The position numbers and the translations under genes are program-made. DNA of 64,000 nucleotides from an uncultured Prevotella sp. (GTDB lineage Bacteria > Bacteroidota > Bacteroidia > Bacteroidales > Bacteroidaceae), in assembly GCA_937906495.1 (NCBI GenBank), contig CALCVT010000102.1, positions 1-64,000 on the forward strand. The letters are read 5' to 3'. The notes beneath the pieces are model-generated. The model was not told the DNA's origin. It saw nothing but the letters and a program-made list of their open reading frames with translations, and made no database searches. Shown here piece by piece: positions 26,871 through 35,679 of the stretch. Every line of letters begins with the position of its first letter. The stretch's first letter is position 1.

Positions 26871-28334
26871 TTATGCAAAAGAACGGTTACGCCCCGCATC
26901 GATACGGAGAAAAATAAATAACATCAGTGTAAAGCCCCATAGCGACGAACCGCCGTAACTGAAAAAGGGCAACGGGATGCCTATGACTGGCGTGAGCCCC
27001 ATGACCATACCAATGTTGATAAATACATGGAATAGCAGAATACTCAACACCGAATAGCCGTAAACACGGCCAAACGTTGTGACTTGCCGCTCACTGAGAT
27101 AGATAAGCCGCAGTATCATAGCCAAAAAGAGCAACAGCACTCCGGCTGAGCCTAAGAAGCCTTGCTCCTCGCCTACCGTGCAAAAAATAAAGTCGGTATC
27201 CTGCTCGGGCACGTACTTGAGTTTGGTTTGGGTACCATTCATAAACCCTTTTCCTTCAAGCCCACCCGAACCAATGGCTATTTTACTTTGATTTACATTG
27301 TACCCAGCTCCGTGATTGTCCTCGTTCATACCTAAAAGCACTTGTATGCGCAAGCGCTGGTGTTTCTCAAGGATGGAATTGAGAGCAAAGTCGGAGGTAT
27401 AGAGAAAGGCGGTACTGCCTAACGTAAACAAGGCTATGAGCAGACAGGTATTTAAGCGCTGCCCCAACGACTGCCAAGCCAGATAGCCTGCCATGAATAC
27501 TATGAGTAGCAATAGAACCCACGATACGTCGAACGGCAAGAGGAATACCGATACTAAAAGCGACAGAATAATGGCAGGAATACCTACTTGAAGGAACAGA
27601 CTGTCGTAACCGCTTTTGGGCATATATACCCTGACCATTCCGATGGTAAAAAGGTATATCATAAGCAACACCACAAACTCGCCAACCGAACTGAGTGTAC
27701 CCGGCATTTCGACCTCGCCAAAACGAATACCTATTACAAAGTAGGCTACAGCAGCCACAGCTACAAACAAAATGCAACCGGGCATGCCTTCACGATAAAA
27801 CATCAGAAAGAAAGCACAATATACCAGTGCCGAACCTGTTTCGCGCTGCATAATAATCAGCACCATTGGCAAAAGTATGAGTCCGGCTGCTTTAGCAAAA
27901 TTGCGCATCTCGTTCAAGCTAAAGCCATACTGATTGGCCAACTTGGCCACTGCCAATGCCGTGGCACACTTGGCAAACTCAGCAGGCTGAAGGTTACAAA
28001 AGCCCAAATTGACCCACGACCGGGAGCCCTTAATATCTTTGGCTATAAAGGGGGTGATGAACAACACCACAATCATGACCCAATACAATAGCCCAGCTAA
28101 AGTGTCGTAATATTTATCGTCGGTCATAAGTATAACAAAGGCCAATACCAACGCACAGCCTATCCACACCATCTGCTTGCCGGTGCGGGTGTCCCAGTCA
28201 AAGTAGTTGGTGTCGCCTATCTCGTGTGTTGCGCCGCAAATGCTTAGCCATCCGCAACCCAGCAATACTAAGAAGAGTATAACAATGAGCCAGTCGACTC
28301 GAAATATGGGGTATCTATTTTGTTCGTTAATCAT
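26871..28334 (-). CDS. rodA: RodA, peptidoglycan glycosyltransferase of the elongasome
   Basis: 487 residues from ATG 28334 (MINEQNRYPIFRVDW); a longer frame starting with TTG at 28448 is possible but poor. Ten or so membrane helices. SEDS-family blocks are clear: NLGFCNLQPAEFAK, RETGSALVYCAFFLMFYREG, AIGSGGLEGKGFMNGTQTKLKYVPEQDTDFIF and IPLPFFSYGGSS. It polymerises glycan strands with PBP2, whose gene lies just upstream. Longer than E. coli RodA (370), through a larger loop and helix region in the middle, common in Bacteroidetes. Confidence 0.93.
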   Translation of the reverse strand: MINEQNRYPIFRVDWLIVILFLVLLGCGWLSICGATHEIGDTNYFDWDTRTGKQMVWIGCALVLAFVILMTDDKYYDTLAGLLYWVMIVVLFITPFIAKDIKGSRSWVNLGFCNLQPAEFAKCATALAVAKLANQYGFSLNEMRNFAKAAGLILLPMVLIIMQRETGSALVYCAFFLMFYREGMPGCILFVAVAAVAYFVIGIRFGEVEMPGTLSSVGEFVVLLMIYLFTIGMVRVYMPKSGYDSLFLQVGIPAIILSLLVSVFLLPFDVSWVLLLLIVFMAGYLAWQSLGQRLNTCLLIALFTLGSTAFLYTSDFALNSILEKHQRLRIQVLLGMNEDNHGAGYNVNQSKIAIGSGGLEGKGFMNGTQTKLKYVPEQDTDFIFCTVGEEQGFLGSAGVLLLFLAMILRLIYLSERQVTTFGRVYGYSVLSILLFHVFINIGMVMGLTPVIGIPLPFFSYGGSSLWGFTLMLFIFLRIDAGRNRSFA

Positions 28335-28444
28335 GTTGTAACTGTCGGTTGATGGTTGCCGGACGGCTAAGTGCTCTTGGCAGCTATACGATGATGAAAC
28401 ATGTTTATTGTCAATGATTATGAGTGCAACCGTAAGGCTGAGGG

Positions 28445-30301
28445 TCAACGCTTATAGTCGGCATACTTGATACGCATATTCTGAAAATGCGTAGCTTTCT
28501 TCTCCGATTCTTCAGAGAGTTTGCCATTGAGGTATTGCTCAATGATAAGGGCACCCAAGGGCACACCATACACATTGCCGAATCCACCATTCTCCACATA
28601 AACAGCCACGGCTATACGGGGATTGTTCATCGGAGCAAATCCCATAAAGGCCGAATGGTCGTGGCCGCGGTTCTGTGCGGTACCTGTTTTGCCGCATACG
28701 TCGAGTCCGGGAATATCGGCACCACGACAAGTTCCGGATTGCACGGCACGGCGCATACCAGCCACAGTATACTCATACCAACGAGGATCAACACCTGTAT
28801 ACTTTTTTTGCCTGTAAATAGAATCGATTTGCCCTCCCTGCACCGAACGAACCACATGGGGCACCACATAATAACCGCGATTGGCTACGGTAGCTGCCAG
28901 ATTGGCTATCTGCAAAGGGGTGGCCGTAACCTCGCCCTGACCAATGGAGATTGAAATGACCGTAAGTCCGTTCCACGATTTGCGGTAGGCCTTATCGTAA
29001 TAATCGGCATTGGGTATCATGCCCCGACGCTCACCGGGTAAGTCGATGCCCAGTTTGTAACCATAGCCCATGGCAACCATGTAGTCTTTCCATTTAGTCA
29101 TGGCCTGCTGCACTGAGGCATACTTTTTACGATTACTGAACATGCGGTACAGATTCCAGCAGAAATAGGAGTTGCACGATGTACCGATGGCAGGTACAAG
29201 GTTTATTGGCGAAGCGTGCCCATGGCATCCTACATGAAGCCCCTTGTAGTTAAAGCCATGATGACAGGGGAAACTGATATGCGGGTCGATTATACCCTCT
29301 TGCAAACCTACCAGCGCCTGCGTTATCTTAAAGGTAGAGCCGGGCGGGTAAGTACCCATGATGGCCCGGTTGAGCAACGGAATCATTGGGTCGCTATTGA
29401 GTTGCTGATGGTGCCGTCCCCTATCGCGCCCAACCATAATACGCGGATCGTAAGTAGGCGAGGATGCCATACACAACACTTCGCCGGTTTGAGGCTCAAT
29501 GGCCACAATGGCTCCCAACTTGCCCGTAAGCAAACGTTCTGCCAACAGTTGGAGGTCTTTATCGAGACCCAGCGTAAGATTTTTGCCTGGAACAGCGGGC
29601 TTGTCGTACTTACCGCTCATGTAACGGCCCTGAGTACGGCCATGCACGTCGCGCAACATGATTTGCATGCCTTTTTCGCCACGCAACTGCTTTTCGTATG
29701 AGCGCTCAACACCAAGTTTGCCTATGTAGTCGCCGCTTTTGTAATAATGCAGTGAGTCGTCGGTGAGTTCACGCTCATTGATTTCGCCCACATCGCCCAA
29801 CAGGTGGGCAGCCATGCTCTCTGCATATTGCCGGATAGTGCGTTTTTCGGCCGAGAAGCCTTTAAAACGGAACAACTTTTCCTTAAAGAGCGAAAACTCC
29901 TTAGCCGGAATTTGCGCCATAAAGAGTTGAGGTGTATAAGGCGAATAGCCGGGATTCTTCTTACGGTTTTTAATATCCTGCATCCGCTTGATGTAATCTT
30001 CCTTCGTAATGCCTACGGTACGACAAAAGTCGAGCGTATCGACGCCTTGCTGTTCTTTCATCTCGACCATAATGTTGTACGACGATTCGTTGTACACAAG
30101 CAAACGCCCCTTGCGGTCGTATATCAAACCACGCGAGGGGTACTGTATCACCTTGCGAAAGGCGTTTGAGTCGGCATTCTTTTTATAGTCATCGCTCCAT
30201 AGCTGAAGCGTGAACAGGCGAATCATATAAATAAGGATGATGCCTGTTGCCACACCGCCTATAACGAACTTACGCATCTGGAAGGCGTTCTTTACATTCA
30301 T
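28445..30301 (-). CDS. mrdA: Penicillin-binding protein 2
   Basis: 618 residues. One N-terminal anchor (10-34), a dimerisation domain, then the transpeptidase. Active-site motifs: STFK with Ser322 and Lys325, SCN at 375-377, and KTG at 538-540. RGLIYDRKGRLLVYN (57-71) is the usual class B start. It cross-links peptidoglycan during elongation together with RodA and MreBCD, all encoded in the same operon. Confidence 0.95.
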   Translation of the reverse strand: MNVKNAFQMRKFVIGGVATGIILIYMIRLFTLQLWSDDYKKNADSNAFRKVIQYPSRGLIYDRKGRLLVYNESSYNIMVEMKEQQGVDTLDFCRTVGITKEDYIKRMQDIKNRKKNPGYSPYTPQLFMAQIPAKEFSLFKEKLFRFKGFSAEKRTIRQYAESMAAHLLGDVGEINERELTDDSLHYYKSGDYIGKLGVERSYEKQLRGEKGMQIMLRDVHGRTQGRYMSGKYDKPAVPGKNLTLGLDKDLQLLAERLLTGKLGAIVAIEPQTGEVLCMASSPTYDPRIMVGRDRGRHHQQLNSDPMIPLLNRAIMGTYPPGSTFKITQALVGLQEGIIDPHISFPCHHGFNYKGLHVGCHGHASPINLVPAIGTSCNSYFCWNLYRMFSNRKKYASVQQAMTKWKDYMVAMGYGYKLGIDLPGERRGMIPNADYYDKAYRKSWNGLTVISISIGQGEVTATPLQIANLAATVANRGYYVVPHVVRSVQGGQIDSIYRQKKYTGVDPRWYEYTVAGMRRAVQSGTCRGADIPGLDVCGKTGTAQNRGHDHSAFMGFAPMNNPRIAVAVYVENGGFGNVYGVPLGALIIEQYLNGKLSEESEKKATHFQNMRIKYADYKR

Positions 30302-30391
30302 GAATTGCTGCTGTGGAAAATTAGAATTGAACTTTAAACTTACCGGCAGACTGATAACGCATACCGGAACCGGCTGATCAAAACAAACAGG

Positions 30392-30895
30392 CTATTTAGT
30401 GCGTATCAACTCCATGGCTACAACAAAAAGAGTGGAAAGCACTGTGCTGCCGGCCATATTGATGAGCAATACCTGCCAATCGAAAAAGGAGAAGGATTCG
30501 ATAATAAAAAATGCTGTGCAATGCAGCAGTACCGCACAAAAAGCATACTTGACAAACGGGCTCCACTCCATCGTCTTATGAGAGGGCTCAAAGGTTTCGT
30601 CTGCATTGTCGGTACTGACAAAGATGTGTAAAAAGAGGGGGATTAGTAAACCTGACAAACAGGTTGCACCAGCTGTCAGACCCGGGGTGTTAGTAAAAAG
30701 GTCGATGAGCAGACCCAACACAAAGCCTAACACTACGTAAAGCCAACGAGGTGTATCGCTCGGCAATATCAGTAAAAAATAAATATAGGGCATCGGTGTG
30801 GCATAGCCAAAGATGTGCACGTGGTTAAATACCAACACTTGCAATAGCAGCAGGGCTATAAACCACCCCATGCGCGATACTACGGTTTGAAACAT
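30392..30895 (-). CDS. mreD: MreD, rod-shape membrane protein
   Basis: 167 residues with five to six membrane helices. LVFNHVHIFGYATPMPYIYFLLILPSDTPRW and LGFVLGLLIDLFTNTPGLTAGA match the Bacteroidetes MreD pattern (the GLLIDLF turn is conserved). It lies between mreC and mrdA in the shape operon. The gap to mreC is unusually wide, 239 bases, and holds family A repeats. Confidence 0.88.
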   Translation of the reverse strand: MFQTVVSRMGWFIALLLLQVLVFNHVHIFGYATPMPYIYFLLILPSDTPRWLYVVLGFVLGLLIDLFTNTPGLTAGATCLSGLLIPLFLHIFVSTDNADETFEPSHKTMEWSPFVKYAFCAVLLHCTAFFIIESFSFFDWQVLLINMAGSTVLSTLFVVAMELIRTK

Positions 30896-31044
30896 ATCTA
30901 AGGATTATCAAAAATGCTGAATGGAATGACAAGAAGAAGACAAACGGGTATACCTCAACCTTGAAGGCTGCTGCACCTAATGGCAAAACTGGCATGCTTC
31001 AGCCCCTTCTGTACATTTAGGCGTTTTGGCTACACCCAGGGCTG

Positions 31045-31106
31045 ATGTAAAAATCTTGGCACATGGGTGTAAAAGCCTTTGCACATGGATGTAAAAAACT
31101 TTACCC
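31045..31106 (+). repeat. Family A tandem repeat, three copies, 22-base period
   Basis: Three 18-base dyads: 31045-31062, 31067-31084 (GTGTAAAAGCCTTTGCAC) and 31089-31106 (ATGTAAAAAACTTTACCC), each starting 22 bases after the last. They sit between mreC and mreD, inside the operon. Consensus across the window is GTGTAAA-N4-TTTACAC. Confidence 0.85.
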
Positions 31107-31134
31107 CTTAAAGAGCAACTGCAACTACATGCCA

Positions 31135-31998
31135 TTAATTCTGCAAAAGAGCATCAGCCCGCTGAGCCTGTGCCTGCAATGTGTCGATTTCGGCCTTGTA
31201 AGGTGTTTTGACTACAGATACATCGCGCAAATTGGCAAAATTTGTTCCAAGAGTTACGGCCAGACGATACGACTGACCATCGCTCGAATTGCTGATTTCG
31301 CGTATACGCCCCACAAAGATGCCTGGCGGAAATACCGCCGAATATCCGCTCGTTTCAACAACCTGTCCCTTGCGTACATTGGCATAACGGGGAACCTCGT
31401 CGACATAGGCCCGACGCAAACTGCTGCCGTCCCATTGCAAAAAGCCAAAGTAATCCTGACCGCGTACACGGCAACTGATGCTTGATTTGCGATTGGTTAC
31501 AGGCAATACGAGCGAGTAGTTTTCGCCCGTCAGATAAACAATACCTACAACACCTCCACCGCTCACCACGCCCATCTCGGGTTGGATGCCATGGCTTGTT
31601 CCTCGGTCTATAACCAGATAGTTGTTTACGCGCTCCGCACTGTTTGATACTACTTTGGCCGGTACCAGTTCATAGCCCGCCAACTTTTCTTTCATCAACT
31701 TCTCGGTCAAACTGGTATCGCGGGTTGCTACATACAAGGCTTCGCGCAATTTATCAGCTTCGGCCTGCAGGGCTATGTTGCGGTCGGTTAATTCACGGTT
31801 CACATCCTTGAGGTGAACATAATTGATTACATCGCCGTAAATACCGTTGACTTTGGCTACCGTACTGTTGGCCGCGCTGAACCACACGCTCCCCTGATAG
31901 CTGTTAAAACGTATGAGCAATGTCATACTCAGCAGTTCGAGAAGGATAAAGAGGAATAGATAACTGTACTTGCGTACGAAGTCTAACAGGTTACGCAT
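31135..31998 (-). CDS. mreC: MreC, rod-shape-determining protein
   Basis: 287 residues from ATG 31998 (MRNLLDFVRKYSYLFLF). One membrane helix (about 10-30), a coiled coil around 60-100 (VHLKDVNRELTDRNIALQAEADKLREAL), then the two-barrel periplasmic core with DRGTSHGIQPEMGVVSGGGVVGIV and GFLQWDGSS. MreC links MreB inside to PBP2 and RodA outside. A longer frame adds 18 residues of non-MreC character. Stop is 239 bases before mreD. Confidence 0.92.
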   Translation of the reverse strand: MRNLLDFVRKYSYLFLFILLELLSMTLLIRFNSYQGSVWFSAANSTVAKVNGIYGDVINYVHLKDVNRELTDRNIALQAEADKLREALYVATRDTSLTEKLMKEKLAGYELVPAKVVSNSAERVNNYLVIDRGTSHGIQPEMGVVSGGGVVGIVYLTGENYSLVLPVTNRKSSISCRVRGQDYFGFLQWDGSSLRRAYVDEVPRYANVRKGQVVETSGYSAVFPPGIFVGRIREISNSSDGQSYRLAVTLGTNFANLRDVSVVKTPYKAEIDTLQAQAQRADALLQN

Positions 31999-32140
31999 AT
32001 TGATTGTTACCGGATAATAAGTCAAATCCTGCAAGGTAAAACCGGGACACATACAGCAGCTTGGTCAAAAAGCCCTTCTGTCATGCCACGCATTCACCTT
32101 GCAGGACACAAAATAAAAAAACTTATGCTCCCTGCTGCAG

Positions 32141-33172
32141 CTAGCGCATCAGGAACGTGTACTTCTCTACGTTTTTCAGTGCATTGCCTGTTCCCTTTGC
32201 CACACAAAGAAGAGGGTCCTCGGCTACATGGAAGGGAATATTGATTTTGTCACTGAGACGTTTGTCGAGTCCGCGCAGCAATGCACCGCCACCTGTAAGG
32301 TAAATACCATTCTTGACTATGTCAGCGTAGAGTTCGGGGGGTGTATTGGCCAGGGCATTAACTACGGCCTGTTCGATTTTTGCTATCGACGTTTCGAGGC
32401 AGTGAGCTATTTCCTGGTAACACACGGGAACCTCCATAGGCATGGTAGTTATACGGTTGGGACCATGTATTACATAATCCTCGGGCGGATTTGGCAAATC
32501 GGTAAGGGCTGCGCCTACATTGATTTTAATGCGCTCAGCCATTCGCTCGCTGACACGCACATTGTGCTGACGGCTCATGTACTCCTGAATGTCGCGTGTA
32601 AAATCGTCGCCTGCCATTTTGATGGAGTTGTTCGACACTATGCCGCCCAACGAGATTACTGCAATTTCGGTAGTACCACCACCTATGTCTACAATCATGT
32701 TGCCCTCAGGGGCGTTTACGTCTATACCGATACCGATTGCTGCAGCCATCGGTTCATAAAGCAAAAACACATCGCGACCGCCTGCATGCTCAGCAGAGTC
32801 GCGTACGGCACGGAGTTCCACTTCGGTCGAACCGCTGGGCACACCGATAACCATTCGCAACGAAGGCGAGAAGAGACGACGTCCGGAATGCACCTTTTTA
32901 ATCAAGCCGCGCATCATTTGTTCGCAGGCATTGAAATCGGCTATCACGCCATCGCGCAACGGACGAATAACGCGTATCTTGTGGTTGGTCTTTTCGTACA
33001 TACGCTTGGCCGACTCGCCTACTGCTATCATCTTTTCAGAGTGCGTATCAAGCGCTACGACCGAAGGCTCATTGACTGCAATTTCATCATCGGCTATGAT
33101 GATGGTGTTGGCAGTGCCGAGGTCGATTGCCAGTTCTTGCGTAAACGAAAAGAACTTGGAGAAAATTCCCAT
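32141..33172 (-). CDS. mreB: MreB, actin-like cell-shape protein
   Basis: 343 residues. Actin-fold nucleotide motifs: DLGTANTIII near residue 17, GVPSGSTEVELRAVRDSAEHAG, MIVDIGGGTTEIAVISLGGIV, and NGIYLTGGGALLRGLD. It polymerises under the inner membrane to guide wall synthesis. The N-terminus MGIFSKFFSFTQE is the expected amphipathic membrane helix. It follows the purH-like gene by 141 bases. Confidence 0.96.
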   Translation of the reverse strand: MGIFSKFFSFTQELAIDLGTANTIIIADDEIAVNEPSVVALDTHSEKMIAVGESAKRMYEKTNHKIRVIRPLRDGVIADFNACEQMMRGLIKKVHSGRRLFSPSLRMVIGVPSGSTEVELRAVRDSAEHAGGRDVFLLYEPMAAAIGIGIDVNAPEGNMIVDIGGGTTEIAVISLGGIVSNNSIKMAGDDFTRDIQEYMSRQHNVRVSERMAERIKINVGAALTDLPNPPEDYVIHGPNRITTMPMEVPVCYQEIAHCLETSIAKIEQAVVNALANTPPELYADIVKNGIYLTGGGALLRGLDKRLSDKINIPFHVAEDPLLCVAKGTGNALKNVEKYTFLMR

Positions 33173-33313
33173 ATACTAAACTTGTTGTTGATTTCCGTGC
33201 CGGCATAGCTAAAACTTAACTTACACACCGGTACTACAGGGGGCTACACTACGAAGCCTTGTTGTAAAACCGGACTTGATTTTGGGCGTAAGAAAGGCCG
33301 GTAGCGGCACTAT

Positions 33314-33907
33314 TTACTTTCCAAACCACTCATGGATAGCAGTATCGTAATGACTGCTTACGCCAAAAGCCTGTTCTGCAAACCAACGGCGCTCTTCGAG
33401 TTCGGTTTGTGCACCGTTTTTAGTAAGAATGTCGAGCAAGGGTTTGTATTGTGCCTTTGAAGGAACAATAACAACGTCGTTAAAGTTTTTGGCTCCGGCG
33501 CGGATAAGTGAAATGCCACCTATGTCAATTTTTTCGATGATATCAGCCTCACTTGCACCGCTGGCAACCGTCTGTTCAAAGGGGTAAAGATCGACAATCA
33601 CCAAGTCGATTTCAGGAATTTCGTACTGCTGCATCTGCGCACGGTCGCTGTCAAGGCTGCGACGGCCTAGAATACCTCCAAATACTTTGGGGTGAAGTGT
33701 CTTTACGCGACCGCCCAAAATTGAGGGGTAAGTGGTCACATCCTCTACCTTCTGGCAAGGATAACCCAACGATTCAATAAACTGTTGTGTACCGCCCGTT
33801 GAAAGGAACTGTACACCTTCTTCGTGCAACTTGGCGAGGAGTGCGTCTAACCCGTCTTTGTGGAAAACCGATACCAAAGCGGTCTTGATTCTTTTTGTAG
33901 AGGACAT
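33314..33907 (-). CDS. purH: IMP cyclohydrolase, single-domain PurH (no transformylase half)
   Basis: 197 residues, equal to the N-terminal MGS-like domain of bifunctional PurH (usually above 500). Motifs of the cyclohydrolase half are intact: FLSTGGTQQFIESLG, ILGGRVKTLHPKVFGGIL, IVDLYPFEQTVASGASEADIIEKIDIGGISLIRAGAKN, and a normal domain end AFGVSSHYDTAIHEWFG. A stop follows, and only 141 noncoding bases remain before mreB, with no trace of the AICAR transformylase domain. It would close FAICAR to IMP; the formylation step must be encoded elsewhere. First gene of the shape operon, read from the promoter at 34070-34101. Confidence 0.9.
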   Translation of the reverse strand: MSSTKRIKTALVSVFHKDGLDALLAKLHEEGVQFLSTGGTQQFIESLGYPCQKVEDVTTYPSILGGRVKTLHPKVFGGILGRRSLDSDRAQMQQYEIPEIDLVIVDLYPFEQTVASGASEADIIEKIDIGGISLIRAGAKNFNDVVIVPSKAQYKPLLDILTKNGAQTELEERRWFAEQAFGVSSHYDTAIHEWFGK

Positions 33908-33983
33908 ATCTTATGGTTTCTGTTATGATTCATTTGATGGCTGTGCTGCTGTTCAACACGCGGATATCGCCCTTTTTAAAAGG

Positions 33984-34022
33984 GTGTAAAAGCGTTTACA
34001 CGAGGTGTAGAATGGTATACAC
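33984..34022 (+). repeat. Family A repeat, two copies, 21-base period, in the purH leader
   Basis: GTGTAAAAGCGTTTACAC (33984-34001) is a near-perfect dyad; GTGTAGAATGGTATACAC follows at 34005-34022. Both lie between the mapped promoter and the purH-like start, so they would be transcribed in the leader. Confidence 0.85.
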
Positions 34023-34069
34023 CGCATGCCGAAATATACAAAAGGTTGATACAACGGCTCTTCCGTTGG

Positions 34070-34101
34070 CAAAATTACTGTTTTTTTATGGCTTCGACCA
34101 A
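34070..34101 (-). promoter_or_regulatory. Promoter of the purH-mreBCD-mrdA-rodA operon
   Basis: On the minus strand TTG (34101-34099), 21 bases, then TAATTTTG (34077-34070). Transcription would start near 34063, leaving a leader of about 155 bases before the ATG at 33907. Confidence 0.65.
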
Positions 34102-34251
34102 TTTTTTCGGCATAAAAAGATGCTTTAAACGTATCGGAGGCCTTGCTTTTAGCGCTACAGACACGAGGCTTGAAGATTATGACACCTCTACTTGCAAATA
34201 CTATACTTTTTGATGGTTTAATACAGAGCTACCAGGGCACGGCCTAAACAA

Positions 34252-34286
34252 GCGAGGATGCTTCGCCGGGTACGAAGCATCCTCGC
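34252..34286 (-). terminator. Terminator of the porin gene
   Basis: GCGAGGATGCTTCG (34252-34265) and its perfect complement (34273-34286) form a 14-bp stem with a 7-base loop. In the minus direction TTGTTT follows. It lies about 70 bases past the porin stop. Confidence 0.75.
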
Positions 34287-34353
34287 TCTCTGTGAAGTTT
34301 GGAAAATGTTGCAACACTCCATCATATTCATGCTGCTACTGAAGGAATGGAGG

Positions 34354-35394
34354 TTACTTGTTAGGAAAGTGTATAACGAGTTCTATCACTGCTTTATCGC
34401 GCTCTGAGGGCTTGGCCAGTGAGATATCCTTATAGAAGTATTTTTCGTAGTTCAAACGGATGTCGGCGTTCATTTTTTTGGCAAAACTCAAGGTGATACC
34501 ACCTGTTACACGCTGACGCTCGGCATCGGTAAGTTTGAGTGTTCCGTCTTCATTGAGTGTACCATTCGAATGGTTGTCCATACGGTCGTAGCGACATAGG
34601 AAACTCATCTTGCGGAAAACCCGGCGCAGAGGCTGGTCGTAGCATATAAAGGCATCGAGTGCATTGACATCCTTAAAGCTATGATTAGTGTAGTGCTTGC
34701 GCAGATATTCGCACTCCAGTGTCCAGCGTCCTCGCTGAAAGGTCACACCGCCATCGTAAAGGTAGATGGGTCCGCCCTCGGGCGAAATTTTCTGCACAGA
34801 GGCCTGGAGCGTCAAGCCAAAAGGCAAGGCATACTGCATTTTAGCCGAAAAGTTGAACTCTTTGGTCCAATAGTCCTTTTGGTTGGTCAGTCCGGAGCCG
34901 TTGAACACCCCTCCCTCGATAGTCAGAGGCACGGTAGGCAAAGTGTATCCGGCATAAAAACCTACATCACGCACATTGCCCACCTGCTTGGCTATAAACG
35001 AGCGATTGGCAAAATACTGCTTGTGGGGCGAACGGTGTGCATCGATACTGAAGGGCACGCGCATCTGTCCAAGGCGCAGTTTCATGCCATTAACAGGTAA
35101 CACGCCAGCATAGGCATCGAGCATTTTGATGGCTCCTTCGTCTGAAAGGTCAATTTCGGCTTTATACTCTACGATGGGTATTATTTTTCCTTCGAGTGCC
35201 ACGCGGGCTGTGCGTACTTCAAAACGGCCTTCCCCCTCATTGGGCTGGTACTCGGCCTTACCACGGATGGTTCCGCTCACTTTGGGGAACCATTCCGGGA
35301 GATGAAATTTTTCGGTTTTGGTAGTATCACTCTGAGCCGTTGCGGCTATGCTGCAGGTTGCTGCAAGCGAAAGAAGTATGCTTCGTAAACGCAT
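34354..35394 (-). CDS. OprP/OprO-like phosphate-selective porin
   Basis: 346 residues from ATG 35394, where a good signal peptide begins (MRLRSILLSLAATCSIAATAQ); an ATG 14 codons earlier would put charged residues in front. The rest is a beta-barrel pattern of amphipathic strands ending in a strand with a terminal aromatic region (AVIELVIHFPNK). Blocks typical of the family: VRTARVALEGKI, YKAEIDLSDEGAIKMLDAYAG and RLGQMRVPFSIDAHRSPHKQYFANRSFIA. Shorter than P. aeruginosa OprP (about 440). It lies next to the PiT transporter gene on the same strand, which supports phosphate or polyphosphate uptake. Confidence 0.85.
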   Translation of the reverse strand: MRLRSILLSLAATCSIAATAQSDTTKTEKFHLPEWFPKVSGTIRGKAEYQPNEGEGRFEVRTARVALEGKIIPIVEYKAEIDLSDEGAIKMLDAYAGVLPVNGMKLRLGQMRVPFSIDAHRSPHKQYFANRSFIAKQVGNVRDVGFYAGYTLPTVPLTIEGGVFNGSGLTNQKDYWTKEFNFSAKMQYALPFGLTLQASVQKISPEGGPIYLYDGGVTFQRGRWTLECEYLRKHYTNHSFKDVNALDAFICYDQPLRRVFRKMSFLCRYDRMDNHSNGTLNEDGTLKLTDAERQRVTGGITLSFAKKMNADIRLNYEKYFYKDISLAKPSERDKAVIELVIHFPNK

Positions 35395-35594
35395 AATCGG
35401 TTGGGGCAAAGGGTTAGGCTTATGCTCTCTGCTCATTCTACTGAACTGTCAGAACGGGCCAGAAGGAGCTAGAACCTTGATTTTGTATGTTTGCTATTAG
35501 TTAGTAAAGGTTTATTGGAATGGCTGTGTGGCACGCAATACTACTGCATGGCCGGCGCTTGAGCCTACAAATAGTCAGCCCTAAATAATAAGGT

Positions 35595-35656
35595 TGCAAG
35601 TAATGCCTGACAGCCGGTCCTCCACGGCCTCTTCTGTATAATGGGCATTACTTGCA
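35595..35656 (-). terminator. Inverted repeat after the PiT gene
   Basis: TGCAAGTAATGCC (35595-35607) and GGCATTACTTGCA (35644-35656) are perfect 13-base complements with a 36-base loop. It lies just past the stop of the PiT gene. The long loop and lack of a T tract make terminator function uncertain. Confidence 0.5.
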
Positions 35657-35679
35657 CCTTGTTGTCAGTGATTATCGAA

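Larger units (their letters stand above)
33908..34353. other. 446-base intergenic region: leader and promoter of the purH-mre operon
   Basis: From left to right: a leader carrying two family A dyads, the operon promoter, about 150 bases without visible signal, and the terminator of the porin gene. A 71-codon plus-strand frame at 33913-34128 overlaps the promoter and the repeats and looks noncoding. Confidence 0.6.

Noticed and set aside
33913..34128. 71-codon plus-strand frame upstream of purH
   Set aside because: It runs over the operon promoter and the family A repeats and has no domain, start signal or typical composition.
34252..34286. The porin hairpin as a mobile-element end
   Set aside because: It is a normal 14-bp terminator stem just past a stop codon, without flanking duplication or transposase.
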